A DNA stretch of 64,000 nucleotides from Rivularia sp. MS3 (GCA_019192545.1 JAHCMI010000022.1:44625-108624), one strand, 5' to 3'; shown: positions 8,693 through 19,400, numbered from the stretch's first letter. The notes: generated by a model from the letters alone, not told the origin. Numbers and translations are program-made.

Positions 8693-9982
8693 TTAGGAAA
8701 GACTCAAAGCTTTTGCTGAATTTGGTACTGCAACTCCATTTAAGTTGCTTACTTCTTGTTTTAATAGCTGTGCTTTATCGGTATTTTCCCAAGGTAAGTC
8801 TAAATCGGTACGTCCGAAATGACCGTAAGCTGCGACGTCCTGGTAGAAACGTCCGCCTCGTTCATTTGGTAATTTACGTAAGTTGAAGGCATGAATTATT
8901 CCGGCAGGGCGGAGTTCAAAATGCTTTTCAACTAATTCTAATAAAGTCTGCTCATCAACTTTACCAGTCCCGAAAGTTTCTATCATTATGCTCACGGGTC
9001 GTGCAACACCAATTGCATAACTTAGTTGAACTTCACATTTCTCTGCTAAACCGGCAGCAACAATATTTTTCGCTACATAGCGACAAGCATAAGCAGCACT
9101 GCGATCTACTTTTGTGGGGTCTTTGCCGGAGAAAGCTCCGCCACCATGTCGGGAATAACCACCGTAGGTATCAACGATAATTTTACGCCCGGTAAGACCT
9201 GAGTCTCCTTGAGGTCCGCCGATGACAAATTTTCCGGTGGGGTTAACTAAAAATCTAGTTTCTTCGTCGGGCTTGATGTCAATGTCCCCAAATACAGGCT
9301 CAACTACCGCAGACCATAAGTCTTTCTTAATTTTTTCCCTTACTGCTGTTTCATCGCTTATATCGCCGATGTTGGGAGCGTGCTGGGTGGAAATCAAGAT
9401 GGTGTCGATACCCACTGGTTTACCATCTTCGTAAGCTATACTTACTTGAGTTTTACCGTCGGGACGTAAATAAGACAATTCACCCGTCTTGCGAACTGCT
9501 GCTAACCTGCGAGCAATACGATGGGCAAGACTAATAGGCAAGGGCATTAATTCGGGAGTTTCGTTACAAGCAAAGCCGAACATGATTCCCTGATCGCCAG
9601 CGCCAATTTTGTCGAATTGCTCTTCACTGGACTCTTCACGGTTTTCTTGAGCGGTGTTAACGCCTTGAGCAATATCCGCCGATTGTTCGTCTAAAGCGAC
9701 TAAAATCGAGCAGCTATTAGAACAAAAACCATTTACTGCATCGGTATAACCAATCTCAGCTATTTTCTTTCTAGCGAGATTCATATAGTTAACATTCGCT
9801 TTACTGGTTATTTCACCAGTAATTAGCACCAAGCCAGTATTGACCACAACTTCAGCTGCAACGCGGCTAGTGGGGTCTTGTTCGAGCAAAGCATCCAAAA
9901 TAGTATCTGAAATCTGGTCGCAGATTTTATCTGGATGACCCTCGGTTACAGACTCGGAGGTAAATAGATAGCGACTAGTCAA
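8693..9982 (-). CDS. metK: S-adenosylmethionine synthetase
   Basis: Makes S-adenosylmethionine from methionine and ATP in the cytosol, supplying methyl groups for DNA, lipid, chlorophyll and cobalamin reactions. Signatures are unmistakable: [20 protein letters not shown] at the N-terminus, [12 protein letters not shown] (the MetK hexapeptide region) and [19 protein letters not shown] (P-loop-like phosphate binding). Length is about 429 residues, normal for cyanobacteria. Start choice: two TTG codons lie six bases apart. The strong AGGAGG at 9991-9996 is only 2 bases from the upstream TTG (9986-9988) but 8 bases from the TTG at 9980-9982, so I place the start at 9982, giving TSRYLFTSE after Met. 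A TTG start for such an essential gene may hold translation down. No SAM-riboswitch-like leader was recognised. Confidence 0.97.
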   Translation of the reverse strand: MTSRYLFTSESVTEGHPDKICDQISDTILDALLEQDPTSRVAAEVVVNTGLVLITGEITSKANVNYMNLARKKIAEIGYTDAVNGFCSNSCSILVALDEQSADIAQGVNTAQENREESSEEQFDKIGAGDQGIMFGFACNETPELMPLPISLAHRIARRLAAVRKTGELSYLRPDGKTQVSIAYEDGKPVGIDTILISTQHAPNIGDISDETAVREKIKKDLWSAVVEPVFGDIDIKPDEETRFLVNPTGKFVIGGPQGDSGLTGRKIIVDTYGGYSRHGGGAFSGKDPTKVDRSAAYACRYVAKNIVAAGLAEKCEVQLSYAIGVARPVSIMIETFGTGKVDEQTLLELVEKHFELRPAGIIHAFNLRKLPNERGGRFYQDVAAYGHFGRTDLDLPWENTDKAQLLKQEVSNLNGVAVPNSAKALSLS

Positions 9983-10410
9983 ATTCAATTCCTCCTAAAA
10001 GAGTATTTAGACTTAATTTATGCAAGACTTATGCAAGCATTTTATTAAGCCGCTTTAACCTGCAATCATACCAATTTTTTTGCGATTAATAATGATTATT
10101 AAGTTAACTTTCTCAAAATCAATAGTTATCTGGATAGCTTTTAATATTTGTTTTTTTTGCTACTTACTCAAATATCTGGAAAAGAAATAGTTTTTTCATA
10201 AAACTTACGCTACCGTAACAATTAATTAAGTATCACCATTTTGAGATTCCTTTAACTCTATTGTTTTAGGAGACTTCGTGTAAGGATTGTTTCAATTATT
10301 CACTTAACTTAATTTATTTTTGACTAGTTTTATTTCTTACTAAAAAAGGGACATCATACTGATGTCCCAAAAAATAATACAGCGATTTAAAAAATTACTT
10401 AAAACTTGAC
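9983..10410. other. metK upstream / prk downstream spacer
   Basis: This AT-rich 428-bp region holds the metK leader on the minus strand and the prk terminator at its lower-strand exit. No open frame with a plausible ribosome site was seen, and no recognised riboswitch. Confidence 0.5.
10342..10374 (-). terminator. Rho-independent terminator of prk
   Basis: GGGACATCA (10348-10356) and TGATGTCCC (10360-10368) form a perfect 9-bp stem with a 3-base loop. On the minus strand it is followed by a run of T (complement of the A run at 10342-10347), 42 bases after the prk stop codon. A-runs on both sides make it potentially bidirectional. Confidence 0.85.
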
Positions 10411-11415
10411 TTAAACTTCAACCGCCATTTTCGCTTCTGTCTGCGTCAAACGCTCGTATGCAGCGCGCATCTTTAATCCAGTTAATACTTGGAATAAGCC
10501 GGTTCCGTTATTAGAACCTGGATATTCGCGGTGTTGAAGCAACAAATGAGTCATCTCTCCCTGATACTTGGTAGATGTTTTACTCAAATGCGTCTCAATA
10601 TAAATTACTTCATCGAGGTTATCAAATTGACCATCAACCTCTAAAACTGAGACGTAGCGACCGTAGTATACGTCAGAACCGTAGTACATTTGCATACCGG
10701 GGTAAGAACAAGTTAGCTTACGTCCGCAAGGAGTCCACTGAATCGTTGAACCTTCGTCGAATAGATAAACGGGGTCAAATCCTTCCTTACCTTCCCGTTG
10801 CAGCATCCGCACTCTGAGTACTTTACGCTCTTTATCTTCTTTAATTAGATTTGTTGGTAATACCTGAAGAACTACATCAGCAAATTCTCTTTGCGGTTCG
10901 ATATAGTTTTGAAAATCTGGCTTGCGAGAGTTAATAGCAGCTAACACATCTTCATAAGTGTGACCCCTTTCTGCCATATCGCGCTGAACTTTCCAGGCAA
11001 TCTTTACTTCATCGCTAATGTCTAAATATACGCTGAAATCAAGTAAAGAACGTACCCGCTCGTCATATAAAGGATGCAATCCTTCTATAACGATAATATG
11101 ATTTGGCTGTATTTTTTCAGGGGGGTCTATTTCGCCAGTTTCGTGATTGTAAATAGGTTTATCAATTGCTTGACCTTCTTTTAGAGCTTTCATTTGCTCG
11201 TACATGAGGTCAAAATTATTTGCTCTTGGATCTAAAGCTGTAATCCCTGTTTCTTTACGCTGCTTGCGGTCTAAACTATGATAGTCATCTAAACAAATGA
11301 CCGTCATAAATTCTTCACCAAACAAATCAATTAAACGACGCAAAAACGTAGATTTACCGCATCCGGAGTCTCCAGCAACTCCAATCATTACAATGCGATC
11401 GAGCTTATTTGTCAT
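10411..11415 (-). CDS. prk: phosphoribulokinase (Calvin cycle)
   Basis: Phosphorylates ribulose 5-phosphate to ribulose 1,5-bisphosphate, the substrate of Rubisco. The 334-residue protein starts with a P-loop, VAGDSGCGKST, in which Cys19 lies. Cys41 follows in VICLDDYHS, and Cys230/Cys236 lie in TPCGRKLTCSYPG. These two cysteine pairs are the known thioredoxin- and CP12/GAPDH-linked redox switches of the oxygenic-phototroph enzyme, so the protein should be inactivated in the dark. The ATG at 11413-11415 is preceded by a good GAGGGG ribosome site. The gene runs divergently from petH across a 1.3-kb spacer, so a shared control region for carbon fixation and NADPH supply is possible. It ends at a clear terminator. 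Confidence 0.98.
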   Translation of the reverse strand: MTNKLDRIVMIGVAGDSGCGKSTFLRRLIDLFGEEFMTVICLDDYHSLDRKQRKETGITALDPRANNFDLMYEQMKALKEGQAIDKPIYNHETGEIDPPEKIQPNHIIVIEGLHPLYDERVRSLLDFSVYLDISDEVKIAWKVQRDMAERGHTYEDVLAAINSRKPDFQNYIEPQREFADVVLQVLPTNLIKEDKERKVLRVRMLQREGKEGFDPVYLFDEGSTIQWTPCGRKLTCSYPGMQMYYGSDVYYGRYVSVLEVDGQFDNLDEVIYIETHLSKTSTKYQGEMTHLLLQHREYPGSNNGTGLFQVLTGLKMRAAYERLTQTEAKMAVEV

Positions 11416-12561
11416 AAATCCCCTCTAATTAGTTTCTAAAGATGACTGAATCAATATTTTTTACACAGATTTATTACAAGTCAGGGTTGCCATTAAATTC
11501 TTTTTCGTTATAAAAAATTTTAATGGGTGCCCGTCAGGAGTCCCCATTACGGTTACCCTGCGTTCTTGCTACACAACACCAACATACGACAATAAGCGGG
11601 CAAATAATAATTTGATTACTTGATCCCTGCCTTGTTAATCGAGATTGGTTGTTGTAAGTATTTAATCCTAGCTATATTTCGGATTGTAACAGAAGCGGCG
11701 TATCATATACAAGCTTTGCACCCGAATAATCTACTTACTCAGGTTGCTCTATAATGTACGAATATTACTTTATTAGTTAAATAATTAATAAACCGATAGG
11801 CTGCAAACTTTAAGCTCCTATCTACACAATTTAGATTTGTTATTAAATCTATGGTGAAACCTACAATTTAATTATTCCTCGCACAATACATAACTGTATC
11901 ATGCTTCGATTACTATTAGCCGAGTAACTTTTAATGTTTACTCGCTCGGTTACTGTTTCTACCGTCGAAATCAGTCGAAGCCAATAATATGAAGCCAATA
12001 ATATGAGTATCTAATCTGAAAATAGATTTTATATTTTACTATAATATAGTCACTTTGATAATATCAAAAGACAATTAATCTATCTCTTTTCGGTTTTTGC
12101 CCGTGGAGATGCAACCTCCAATAATAATATATGTGAAGGTTGACAGATGTTTCACATCACGCAAAACTAATAATAGTAGTTTATATAACTTTAAGTTGTC
12201 GATAAAACTCAACTACATTTTATGATTGCTAAGGTGAAAATCATAGCGAATTAAATTTGTAGTTGCCAAAGTTCTTGTGATTTTTTTTGCTCAGAGCGGT
12301 TTCGTCGTACTAAAGTATTAATAACAGCTAATAACATAATTCTAGATAAGTGAAAAAGAATTACAGATAAGGAATATAATATTCTTTTGTGAATAATTAT
12401 CATCAATTTTGAGATAAGTGCGCTGATAGTTTGCCCTCATGCTGGTGAGCTTAAGCTATCCGACCTGCTTGAGTAGTCAAAATTGACAAAGAAAAAATTA
12501 AATTGATTCATTATTAACATTCTGCGAACAACTTATCAATTACCTTAGAAGGTGAACAGGT
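11416..12561. other. long prk-petH intergenic region
   Basis: This is a 1.1-kb stretch without a convincing protein gene between divergent prk and petH. Positions about 11525-11585 are less AT-rich than the rest and could be a prk leader or small RNA. A repeated AATATGAAGCC-type dimer lies at about 11986-12004. It probably contains promoters for both genes, but no clear -35/-10 pair can be named by eye. Confidence 0.4.
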
Positions 12562-12723
12562 GTGTCTTTAACTGACCCTAACCCAGCTAAGGCGAGTGTA
12601 AGCAGTAATACTGATGGCTACTTTTGTGCCATTTCCTTTGCACCAACTGCGAAAAGTATGCCGAAATTCGGTGAACTATGTCGAGTTGTCTTGGGAAAAA
12701 TTTTGTTGAAAAGGGTTAAGTAA
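12562..12723 (+). CDS. putative 53-codon leader ORF upstream of petH
   Basis: GTG at 12562 opens a frame of 53 codons that ends in TAA at 12721-12723, 21 bases before the PetH ATG. AGAAGG lies about ten bases before the GTG, a credible ribosome site. The peptide starts MSLTDPNPAKASVSSN and ends GKILLKRVK. It is basic at the C-terminus and has two cysteines. I do not recognise the sequence. petH is known in other cyanobacteria to have long regulated leaders, so this could be a translated leader peptide that tunes petH translation, or an accidental frame. Confidence 0.35.
   Translation: MSLTDPNPAKASVSSNTDGYFCAISFAPTAKSMPKFGELCRVVLGKILLKRVK
12598..12611 (+). promoter_or_regulatory. possible NtcA box (GTA-N8-TAC)
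   Basis: The 14 bases GTAAGCAGTAATAC match the NtcA consensus exactly, 133 bases before the PetH ATG. petH of Anabaena PCC 7120 is known to have an NtcA-activated promoter. However, the match is short, lies inside the leader ORF, and no strong -10 box is seen about 22 bases downstream, so chance is a real alternative. Confidence 0.25.
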
Positions 12724-14001
<1,278 letters not shown>

Positions 14002-14060
14002 GAAAAGTTGTTGACCTGAAAGTTAGCTTTCTACTGTTAACTTTTGACATAAAATGCTTA

Positions 14061-14081
14061 GGTAGGGTATATTGCCCTACC
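14061..14081. terminator. hairpin between petH and hom
   Basis: GGTAGGG (14061-14067) pairs with CCCTACC (14075-14081) over a 7-base loop, 60 bases after the petH stop and just before hom, followed by TATATTATTTAA. It may terminate petH partially or lie in the hom leader; the T-tract is imperfect. Confidence 0.45.
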
Positions 14082-14113
14082 TATATTATTTAATGGAGTT
14101 GGGTGCTGTAATC

Positions 14114-15430
14114 GTGGCTTTTAAACTGGGAATCTTAGGATTGGGTACCGTCGGATGCGGTACGGTACAGTTATTAACTGATAGCGATGGTCGTCATCCT
14201 TTATTAGAAGAAATTGAAATATATCGTGTTGGAGTGCGATCGCTCGATAAACCTCGTGAAGTAAAATTGCCTAAAGAGGTAGTCACTACAGATTTAGAAG
14301 CGATTGTCACCGACCCCGAGATAGATATTATTGTAGAAGTAATGGGTGGGTTAGAGCCAGCCAGAGAGTTGATGCTCAAAGCTATTCGTAACGGTAAGCA
14401 TATAGTAACTGCGAATAAAGCCGCGATTTCCCGTTTTGGAGAAGAATTATATACAGCCGCGAATCAAGCGGGAGTATATGTAATGCTTGAGGCATCGGTT
14501 GGTGGTGGAATTCCGGTGATTCAACCGTTAAAGCAATCTTTGAGCGTTAATAGAATTCAAGCCGTAACGGGGATTATTAACGGAACCACTAACTACATCT
14601 TGACGCGGATGCAGGATGAAGGCAGCAGTTTTGATGATGTATTAGTCGATGCTCAGGAATTAGGCTATGCCGAAGCCGATCCCACAGCTGATGTTGAAGG
14701 TTTAGACGCTGCCGATAAAATTTCTATCTTGGCTTCTATAGCTTTCGATCGAGGTGTGAATCGAGAAGATGTGTATTGTGAAGGAATTCGACAGATTAGC
14801 AAAACTGATATTGAATACGCTCAAAAGCTAGGATTTGTGATTAAGCTGTTGGCGATCGCTAAAAAAGTCAACCTTACGTCGCTTTCTGTAAGAGTGCATC
14901 CAACTTTAGTACCTTCAGAACATCCCTTGGCAAGTATCCACGGTGTAAATAATGCCGTTTTTGTTGAAGGCGAACCCATCGGACAAGTAATGTTTTTTGG
15001 TCCTGGTGCTGGTGCGGGTGCTACAGCTTCCGCCGTTTCATCAGATATTTTAAATCTTGTAGCTAGTCTTATAAGTTTACCTGAATCTAATAGCAAAGAT
15101 TCCAAATATAAAATTTCAAATTTAGATCCATTATTAGCTAGTTTTCATCAAGGATACTGTCAATTAGCTCCTCGTGAAGAACTTGTCACAAGATTTTATG
15201 CGCGTTTCTTGACAAAAGACCAACCTGGAGTAATTGGTAAATTAGGTACCTGTTTTGGCAAACATGGAGTCAGCTTAGAATCAGTTGTACAAACAGGTTT
15301 TCAAGAAAAATTAGCAGAAATAGTAGTAGTGACTCATGACGTTAGTGAAGGTAGTTTTCACCAAGCTTTAGAAGAGATTCGCACCTTAGAAGCAATTGAT
15401 AGCATTCCTAGTTTGTTGCGAGTACTTTGA
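14114..15430 (+). CDS. hom: homoserine dehydrogenase
   Basis: Reduces aspartate semialdehyde to homoserine with NAD(P)H, at the branch to threonine and methionine. The Rossmann motif LGILGLGTVGCGTV opens the protein. The conserved GIINGTTNYILTRM and GLDAADKISILA motifs follow, the latter with the catalytic Lys, and a C-terminal ACT domain (from FYARFLTKDQPGVIGKLG) should bind an amino acid such as threonine for feedback inhibition. I chose the GTG at 14114 (MAFKLGILG) because homologues start just before KLGILGLG; an in-frame ATG at 14093 (MELGAVIV) and a TTG at 14072 within a hairpin are alternatives. About 438 residues, the usual single-function form without a fused aspartokinase. Confidence 0.95.
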   Translation: MAFKLGILGLGTVGCGTVQLLTDSDGRHPLLEEIEIYRVGVRSLDKPREVKLPKEVVTTDLEAIVTDPEIDIIVEVMGGLEPARELMLKAIRNGKHIVTANKAAISRFGEELYTAANQAGVYVMLEASVGGGIPVIQPLKQSLSVNRIQAVTGIINGTTNYILTRMQDEGSSFDDVLVDAQELGYAEADPTADVEGLDAADKISILASIAFDRGVNREDVYCEGIRQISKTDIEYAQKLGFVIKLLAIAKKVNLTSLSVRVHPTLVPSEHPLASIHGVNNAVFVEGEPIGQVMFFGPGAGAGATASAVSSDILNLVASLISLPESNSKDSKYKISNLDPLLASFHQGYCQLAPREELVTRFYARFLTKDQPGVIGKLGTCFGKHGVSLESVVQTGFQEKLAEIVVVTHDVSEGSFHQALEEIRTLEAIDSIPSLLRVL

Positions 15431-15464
15431 CAGCGAGCAGCGAGCAGTGAATAGTGAGTATAAT

Positions 15465-15490
15465 TCGTAATTCGTAATTCGTAATTCGTG
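15465..15490. repeat. TAATTCG heptanucleotide tract
   Basis: Four successive TAATTCG units lie in the 290-bp spacer between hom and the SLH gene. The rest of the spacer has repeat-like AGCAGCGAGCAG and AATTACCAATGCCC units but no gene. Confidence 0.6.
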
Positions 15491-15721
15491 AAGAGTAGCA
15501 ATTAGCAAGTAGCGAGTCACCGTTACTCCGCAGTGCAACAAGGGAGCCTGCGGCGTGTGGCGTTCCCCGGTTAGAAATTACCAATGCCCAATTACCAATT
15601 ACCCATAATCAATTTTCAATGTCGAATTAACAAAAAATATTGAAAAAAGTACTGTAAGGGGATAGTCTATGGCTTAATTCTGTTAGATGCTAATTCTAAT
15701 ACCAAATAAATAATTAACACC

Positions 15722-16918
15722 ATGACTAGTCAACCACCTCCCAATCCCGGTTCGTCTTCCGACGATGATTTAGGATTTGATGATTTTATTGGCATACTGG
15801 TTGCTTTTTTAACTATCGGTACTGTTCTTTTCTGGTCGCTTTCTCGAAAAGAAGCGAACTGGGGTTTTGGCAATTTGTTGTCAACCAGTCCTGTAGCTGA
15901 CAAGGTGATATCAGGATCGGATCGAGAAGATAATAAGTTGAATAACTTAACAGCTTTGTTGGCTCCTTCTCCAGAACCTAATAACAATATTAGACCCAAC
16001 CGGCCAGTTGTTGAAGCCGAACCAAGGCGGAGAAATCCAAATCCAGTTTTATTAGAGAGAAGAACAGATAACGCCGTAATTCCGCCATTCATAGTACCAC
16101 CGGTGACAAGAGTACCACCAGACTATGACAAAGTAACTGGTAAGAATGCTAATGAAGCGGAGGTAAATGTCACAGATGATAAGCTCAAGCCTGTTGATGT
16201 ACCGGTAGTAGTTAATAAGCCGACTCCAACACAGACTGCAACTCCCACACAGACACCGACTCCTACCCAAACACCGACTCCAGAAGCAAAAGCCACAAAA
16301 CCACCTACAATTCCGCCACCGAAAGATTTTGCGGATGTACCCGCAGATTATTGGGCTAAGCCTTTTGTGGACAAGCTTTCATCGCGAAAAATTATAGGAG
16401 GCTATGAAAATAATACCTACAGACCGCAACAACCTGTAACCCGCGCCGAGTTTGCGGCAATGATTGACAGAGCATTTCAAACTGACCTTACGAATGCTAA
16501 TAGAACTTTTGCGGATGTACCCAATGATTTTTGGGCACAGAAGCAAATTAAAAATGCTGTAGATAAAAAGTTTATGAAAGGTTATGACGCAAATACCTTC
16601 AGACCAGAACAGAGAATTCCGCGAGTGCAAGTAATAGCAGCTTTAGTTAGCGGACTTGATAAGACTTTGAGAACTCCTCCTACTTCTCCAGATAAGGTTC
16701 TAAACATCTATAAAGATGCCGACCAGATTCCCGAATGGGCGAGAGAACAAGTTGCAATTGCTACGGTTAACGGTATGATTGTGAATCATCCGAATCGCGA
16801 TCTTTTTCGACCTAATCAAGAAGCTACACGTGCCGAAGTTGCGGCAATGCTTCACCAAGCTTTGGTAAAAATTGATAAAGTCGAACCTGTAAAATCACAA
16901 TACGTGATTAATCAGTAG
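15722..16918 (+). CDS. membrane-anchored S-layer homology (SLH) protein
   Basis: A 398-residue envelope protein. An N-terminal cytoplasmic tail is followed by one membrane helix (about residues 22-40, FIGILVAFLTIGTVLFW). A long Pro/Thr-rich linker (about 60-205, including a TPTQTPTPTQTP repeat) leads to three SLH repeats. They start FADVPADYWAKPFVDKL, FADVPNDFWAQKQIKNA and YKDADQIPEWAREQVAI; the first and third carry the typical TRAEFAAM/TRAEVAAM end, the second the variant PRVQVIAAL. SLH triplets bind pyruvylated or other secondary cell-wall polymer on peptidoglycan. The protein thus probably tethers the inner membrane to the wall. It has a paralogue-like SLH gene at 39738-40706. Confidence 0.85.
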   Translation: MTSQPPPNPGSSSDDDLGFDDFIGILVAFLTIGTVLFWSLSRKEANWGFGNLLSTSPVADKVISGSDREDNKLNNLTALLAPSPEPNNNIRPNRPVVEAEPRRRNPNPVLLERRTDNAVIPPFIVPPVTRVPPDYDKVTGKNANEAEVNVTDDKLKPVDVPVVVNKPTPTQTATPTQTPTPTQTPTPEAKATKPPTIPPPKDFADVPADYWAKPFVDKLSSRKIIGGYENNTYRPQQPVTRAEFAAMIDRAFQTDLTNANRTFADVPNDFWAQKQIKNAVDKKFMKGYDANTFRPEQRIPRVQVIAALVSGLDKTLRTPPTSPDKVLNIYKDADQIPEWAREQVAIATVNGMIVNHPNRDLFRPNQEATRAEVAAMLHQALVKIDKVEPVKSQYVINQ

Positions 16919-16933
16919 TGGTTGAAGTTTCGG

Positions 16934-16956
16934 GAGACGTAGCACTGCTACGTCTC
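16934..16956. repeat. near-perfect palindrome GAGACGTAGCA (terminator-like repeat)
   Basis: GAGACGTAGCA and TGCTACGTCTC are perfect 11-base inverted repeats with a single central base, 15 bases after the SLH stop. This palindrome type is scattered in cyanobacterial spacers. It could terminate the SLH transcript, although no T-run follows. The spacer to 17129 holds nothing else recognised. Confidence 0.5.
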
Positions 16957-17129
16957 TACAACCCGTTGGAGTTAATGAAAAGGAACAATAGAATAGTACT
17001 TTCACCACATTAATTGTGAAGAGTTATAAACTCTTGAAAAACCCTTCTAGTAAACAGAGTAAGTAGAACAAGATAATTTACAAGAATTTATTTTTATTTA
17101 CAAACATCCTCTAAGAATAATTAAACAAA

Positions 17130-17154
17130 ATGCAGACCCTCAAAAGGTCTGCAT
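17130..17154 (-). terminator. terminator of the CAAD gene
   Basis: ATGCAGACC (17130-17138) pairs with GGTCTGCAT (17146-17154) over a 7-base loop. On the minus strand a T-rich run follows (complement of the A-rich bases before 17130), about 70 bases past the CAAD stop. Confidence 0.75.
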
Positions 17155-17222
17155 TATCATTTGGCGTATATGAAAAATGCTTTGCATCGTATCAGCCGTA
17201 TCCAACGGCTAATTACTAATTT

Positions 17223-17663
17223 TTAAGCATCTTTGCCTACAACTTGTGATTTAAGAGTTGTAATTTCGCTGGTTAACTCATTGCGAGTAGAGGCTTTGAG
17301 TAAGTAGCGGTAGATAAACCAAGCAGAATAGCCAATACCAATTAATTCAAAAGTTGGTGCTACTAAAGGAACATCATTCAATGCATCCAAAATAGCTAGC
17401 ACAACTCTAACAGCAATCAGGGCAGCTACACCTATACCAAACAAAACTAAAGGCTGCTTATACTGATTAAAGAAGGTTCCAGCGTTATTAGAGAACTGTT
17501 TCAAAAAGCTAGAAAGTTGCTCTCCATATTTCAGCCATTGCTCTTGAGATTGCGTGGAAGGCTGAATTTTGGTTATAGTCCCAGTAGGGTTGTTCATTTC
17601 TGGCACTTTTGTTTCTGATGTTTTAGTTTCCACGGTTTCTGGTTCTTGCATTGGGGCTTCCAT
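17223..17663 (-). CDS. CAAD-domain thylakoid protein (CURT1-like)
   Basis: A 146-residue protein of the CAAD family, the cyanobacterial relatives of plant CURT1 proteins that curve thylakoid membranes. An acidic Glu/Thr-rich N-terminus is followed by an amphipathic helix (QWLKYGEQLSSFLKQFSNNA). Two membrane helices come next (about PLVLFGIGVAALIAVRVVLAI and VPLVAPTFELIGIGYSAWFIYRYL) and then a C-terminal amphipathic helix. That is the CAAD layout. I start it at the ATG 17661-17663 (MEAPMQEPE): an upstream frame extension of 34 codons is open but basic and unlike the family. Role in membrane curvature is inferred from the family. Confidence 0.8.
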   Translation of the reverse strand: MEAPMQEPETVETKTSETKVPEMNNPTGTITKIQPSTQSQEQWLKYGEQLSSFLKQFSNNAGTFFNQYKQPLVLFGIGVAALIAVRVVLAILDALNDVPLVAPTFELIGIGYSAWFIYRYLLKASTRNELTSEITTLKSQVVGKDA

Positions 17664-18118
17664 GATTGTGGTACTTGTTTTAATTGTTCTGGGGACAGTT
17701 ATAACTATTACGTTTTTTGGGTAGATATTACCGCTTTTGCGAGTAAACTTAGGAAAGCGGTACAAAACGATTTTAGTTACCGGCGTTTAGGATTATCCCT
17801 CAACCACTACTTCAACAACTTAAGAAGTTGATATTTTGAAGATAGAGGCTATAAGTCAGAAGCGAGCAAGGTATACCATTTTGGGCAAATTGGGCTTCTT
17901 TATTTAAAAAAATTAGAACCCCAGAAATGGTAATTGTATCTTGCGCTTACAAGTTGCTAATAATCATAGCCATTTAAGTACAGATTATGCAAAAATCTGT
18001 TAAGTTTTTAGTTTTTATATGAATCCCACAGTAAGTAGGATGCTCTAAAACGAGAAGGTTTCGATCTTAATCCCCGAAATAAAGGGCTTGCCTGAGTCAC
18101 ACATCATTCATTTCCATC
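17664..18118. other. spacer between CAAD and a small membrane protein
   Basis: 455 bases without a convincing gene. A CAACTTCTTAAG-like inverted motif lies near 17812-17832. The segment probably holds the divergent promoters of the flanking genes. Confidence 0.4.
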
Positions 18119-18382
18119 GTGAGCAAACAATCTTCACAAAAGCGACTATTAATTTGTACTTTTTTAGCTTTAGCATCCGGTTTCTTTGGAGGTTATATCG
18201 GCGGGCAAATCAGTTTGCAAGCCCACAGCCAAAACTGCCAGAATCAGCGCTGGGAATTATTTAAAGCAGGTTGTAAAGTTGCGATCGCGCCCGGTGCTAT
18301 GTGGCAGGGCAGCACTACTGGAATTTGGACTGGAAGCGTTTTAGGTGCCTTTTTCGGTGGTTTAGTAACCCGGAAAGAGTGA
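18119..18382 (+). CDS. small membrane protein, unknown function
   Basis: An 87-residue protein starting at GTG 18119 (MSKQSSQKR). A basic N-terminus leads into a first helix, LLICTFLALASGFFGGYIGG. A central soluble loop with two cysteines (NCQNQRWELFKAGCKV) and a second Gly-rich helix (TTGIWTGSVLGAFFGGLV) follow, and the tail is TRKE. The two Cys could form a disulphide if the loop faces outward. I do not recognise the family; it resembles cyanobacterial hypothetical proteins. The gene is followed at once by heptanucleotide repeats. Confidence 0.6.
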   Translation: MSKQSSQKRLLICTFLALASGFFGGYIGGQISLQAHSQNCQNQRWELFKAGCKVAIAPGAMWQGSTTGIWTGSVLGAFFGGLVTRKE

Positions 18383-18400
18383 ACAGTGAACAGCGAACAG

Positions 18401-18446
18401 TTAGGAGTTAGGAGTTAGGAGTTAGGAGTTAGGAGTTAGGAGTTAT
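18401..18446. repeat. TTAGGAG heptanucleotide tract
   Basis: Six uninterrupted TTAGGAG units followed by a TTATGAG variant, immediately after the small membrane-protein gene. Confidence 0.85.
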
Positions 18447-18487
18447 GAGTTACCAATTACCTATTCCCCATTCCTAGGTTCGTTTTT

Positions 18488-18868
18488 TTAATTCAAGCGG
18501 TTAGGGGTTTGTAAGCTGTTCCAGTTTTTCCAAGAATTGCTATTAGTATCAAAACATCGCCACGAACCGCTGTCGGATTCTTGGTAACAAAACAAACTGC
18601 GTTCGCTGGCGTAAATATTATCGGTAAGGTAATAAATTATGTCGCGAAAAGGATAGGTTTTCCGGCTTAATCGTTTTGCTACAGCTTGATTTGGACATTC
18701 AACAATAAATACTGGCTCAGAGTCTATATAGCCTAAAGAGAAGATGCACATTCGTAAGATAGCTCGCAACCAGCTTTCTGAACTTTCAAAACATTTATCA
18801 ACAATTGTATTGCTTAAAGCTCTTTCTAATTTACGATTTTGTTTATCGGGAATACGATGCTCTGACAT
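18488..18868 (-). CDS. hypothetical protein, 126 residues
   Basis: ATG at 18866-18868 opens a 126-residue soluble protein. It is helical at the N-terminus (NTIVDKCFESSESWLRAILRMCIFSLGY) and has a possible beta-rich C-terminal part with several Trp and Tyr. Five Cys are scattered, without a metal-binding pattern. No signal peptide or membrane helix is certain. I do not recognise a family. It stands alone on the minus strand between two plus-strand genes, so it is probably its own transcript. Confidence 0.5.
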   Translation of the reverse strand: MSEHRIPDKQNRKLERALSNTIVDKCFESSESWLRAILRMCIFSLGYIDSEPVFIVECPNQAVAKRLSRKTYPFRDIIYYLTDNIYASERSLFCYQESDSGSWRCFDTNSNSWKNWNSLQTPNRLN

Positions 18869-19094
18869 AGCGTCACCATATTGCAGAGGGCGTTGTTTTG
18901 AGATTAAACTATAAGCTCTTTGGGTGACAAGCGCATACGCGAAATTACTGCATCTAAATGTTCAATTAAGCAGAAAGTATTAGAGGGCAAGGATTAGAGA
19001 ATAGCCAACAATGAACAATGAACAGAGAACAGTTGCTGATAACTGGTAACTGTTAACTGGTAAAATTCAGTTAAGTTAATAAAAATAATTCGTG

Positions 19095-19400
19095 ATGAGT
19101 GCTGAAGCTAATCAAATGAATGCGTCAACTAAGGGTGCTGATGCTGTTGACGAAGCTATTGCTAAGGGTATTGATTTAGATGGCTCTGCTATTGAACCCC
19201 AAAAGCTGGATTTATACAACAAAGTAATGGCTTTAGAAGCAAACAGGCAGCGTAGTGGTGTAAAGAATACTATGCGATCGCGCATTGTTAGGATTGGTGC
19301 TAAACATATTTCTCAAGCGGAACTAAATAAAATGCTTTCCGATGCTGATTTCTTGCCTTTGAAGGAAAAGGAAATCGCTTTTTATTATGGTGGCAAGTAA
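19095..19400 (+). CDS. hypothetical protein, about 101 residues
   Basis: Start ATG 19095 (MSAEANQMN), with a GTG one codon upstream also possible. The protein is charged and helical, soluble, with no signal peptide. The C-terminal half (MRSRIVRIGAKHISQAELNKMLSDADFLPLKEKEIAFYYGGK) looks like a compact helical domain with a conserved-looking final YYGGK. It resembles small conserved cyanobacterial hypotheticals; I cannot name a function. Repeat units precede it and a GTAGGGTG-type repeat follows. Confidence 0.55.
   Translation: MSAEANQMNASTKGADAVDEAIAKGIDLDGSAIEPQKLDLYNKVMALEANRQRSGVKNTMRSRIVRIGAKHISQAELNKMLSDADFLPLKEKEIAFYYGGK

Noticed and set aside
12598..12611. Claiming petH as firmly NtcA-controlled from this site.
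   Set aside because: GTA-N8-TAC is short and expected by chance several times in an AT-rich window, and no -10 box at the right spacing is evident; kept only as a low-confidence feature.
14061..14092. TTG at 14072 as the hom start.
   Set aside because: It lies inside a stem-loop and would add residues not seen at the N-terminus of homoserine dehydrogenases.
16201..16290. ACTCCCACACAGAC-type repeats considered as a tandem repeat array.
   Set aside because: They encode the TPTQTP linker of the SLH protein in frame and are explained by it.
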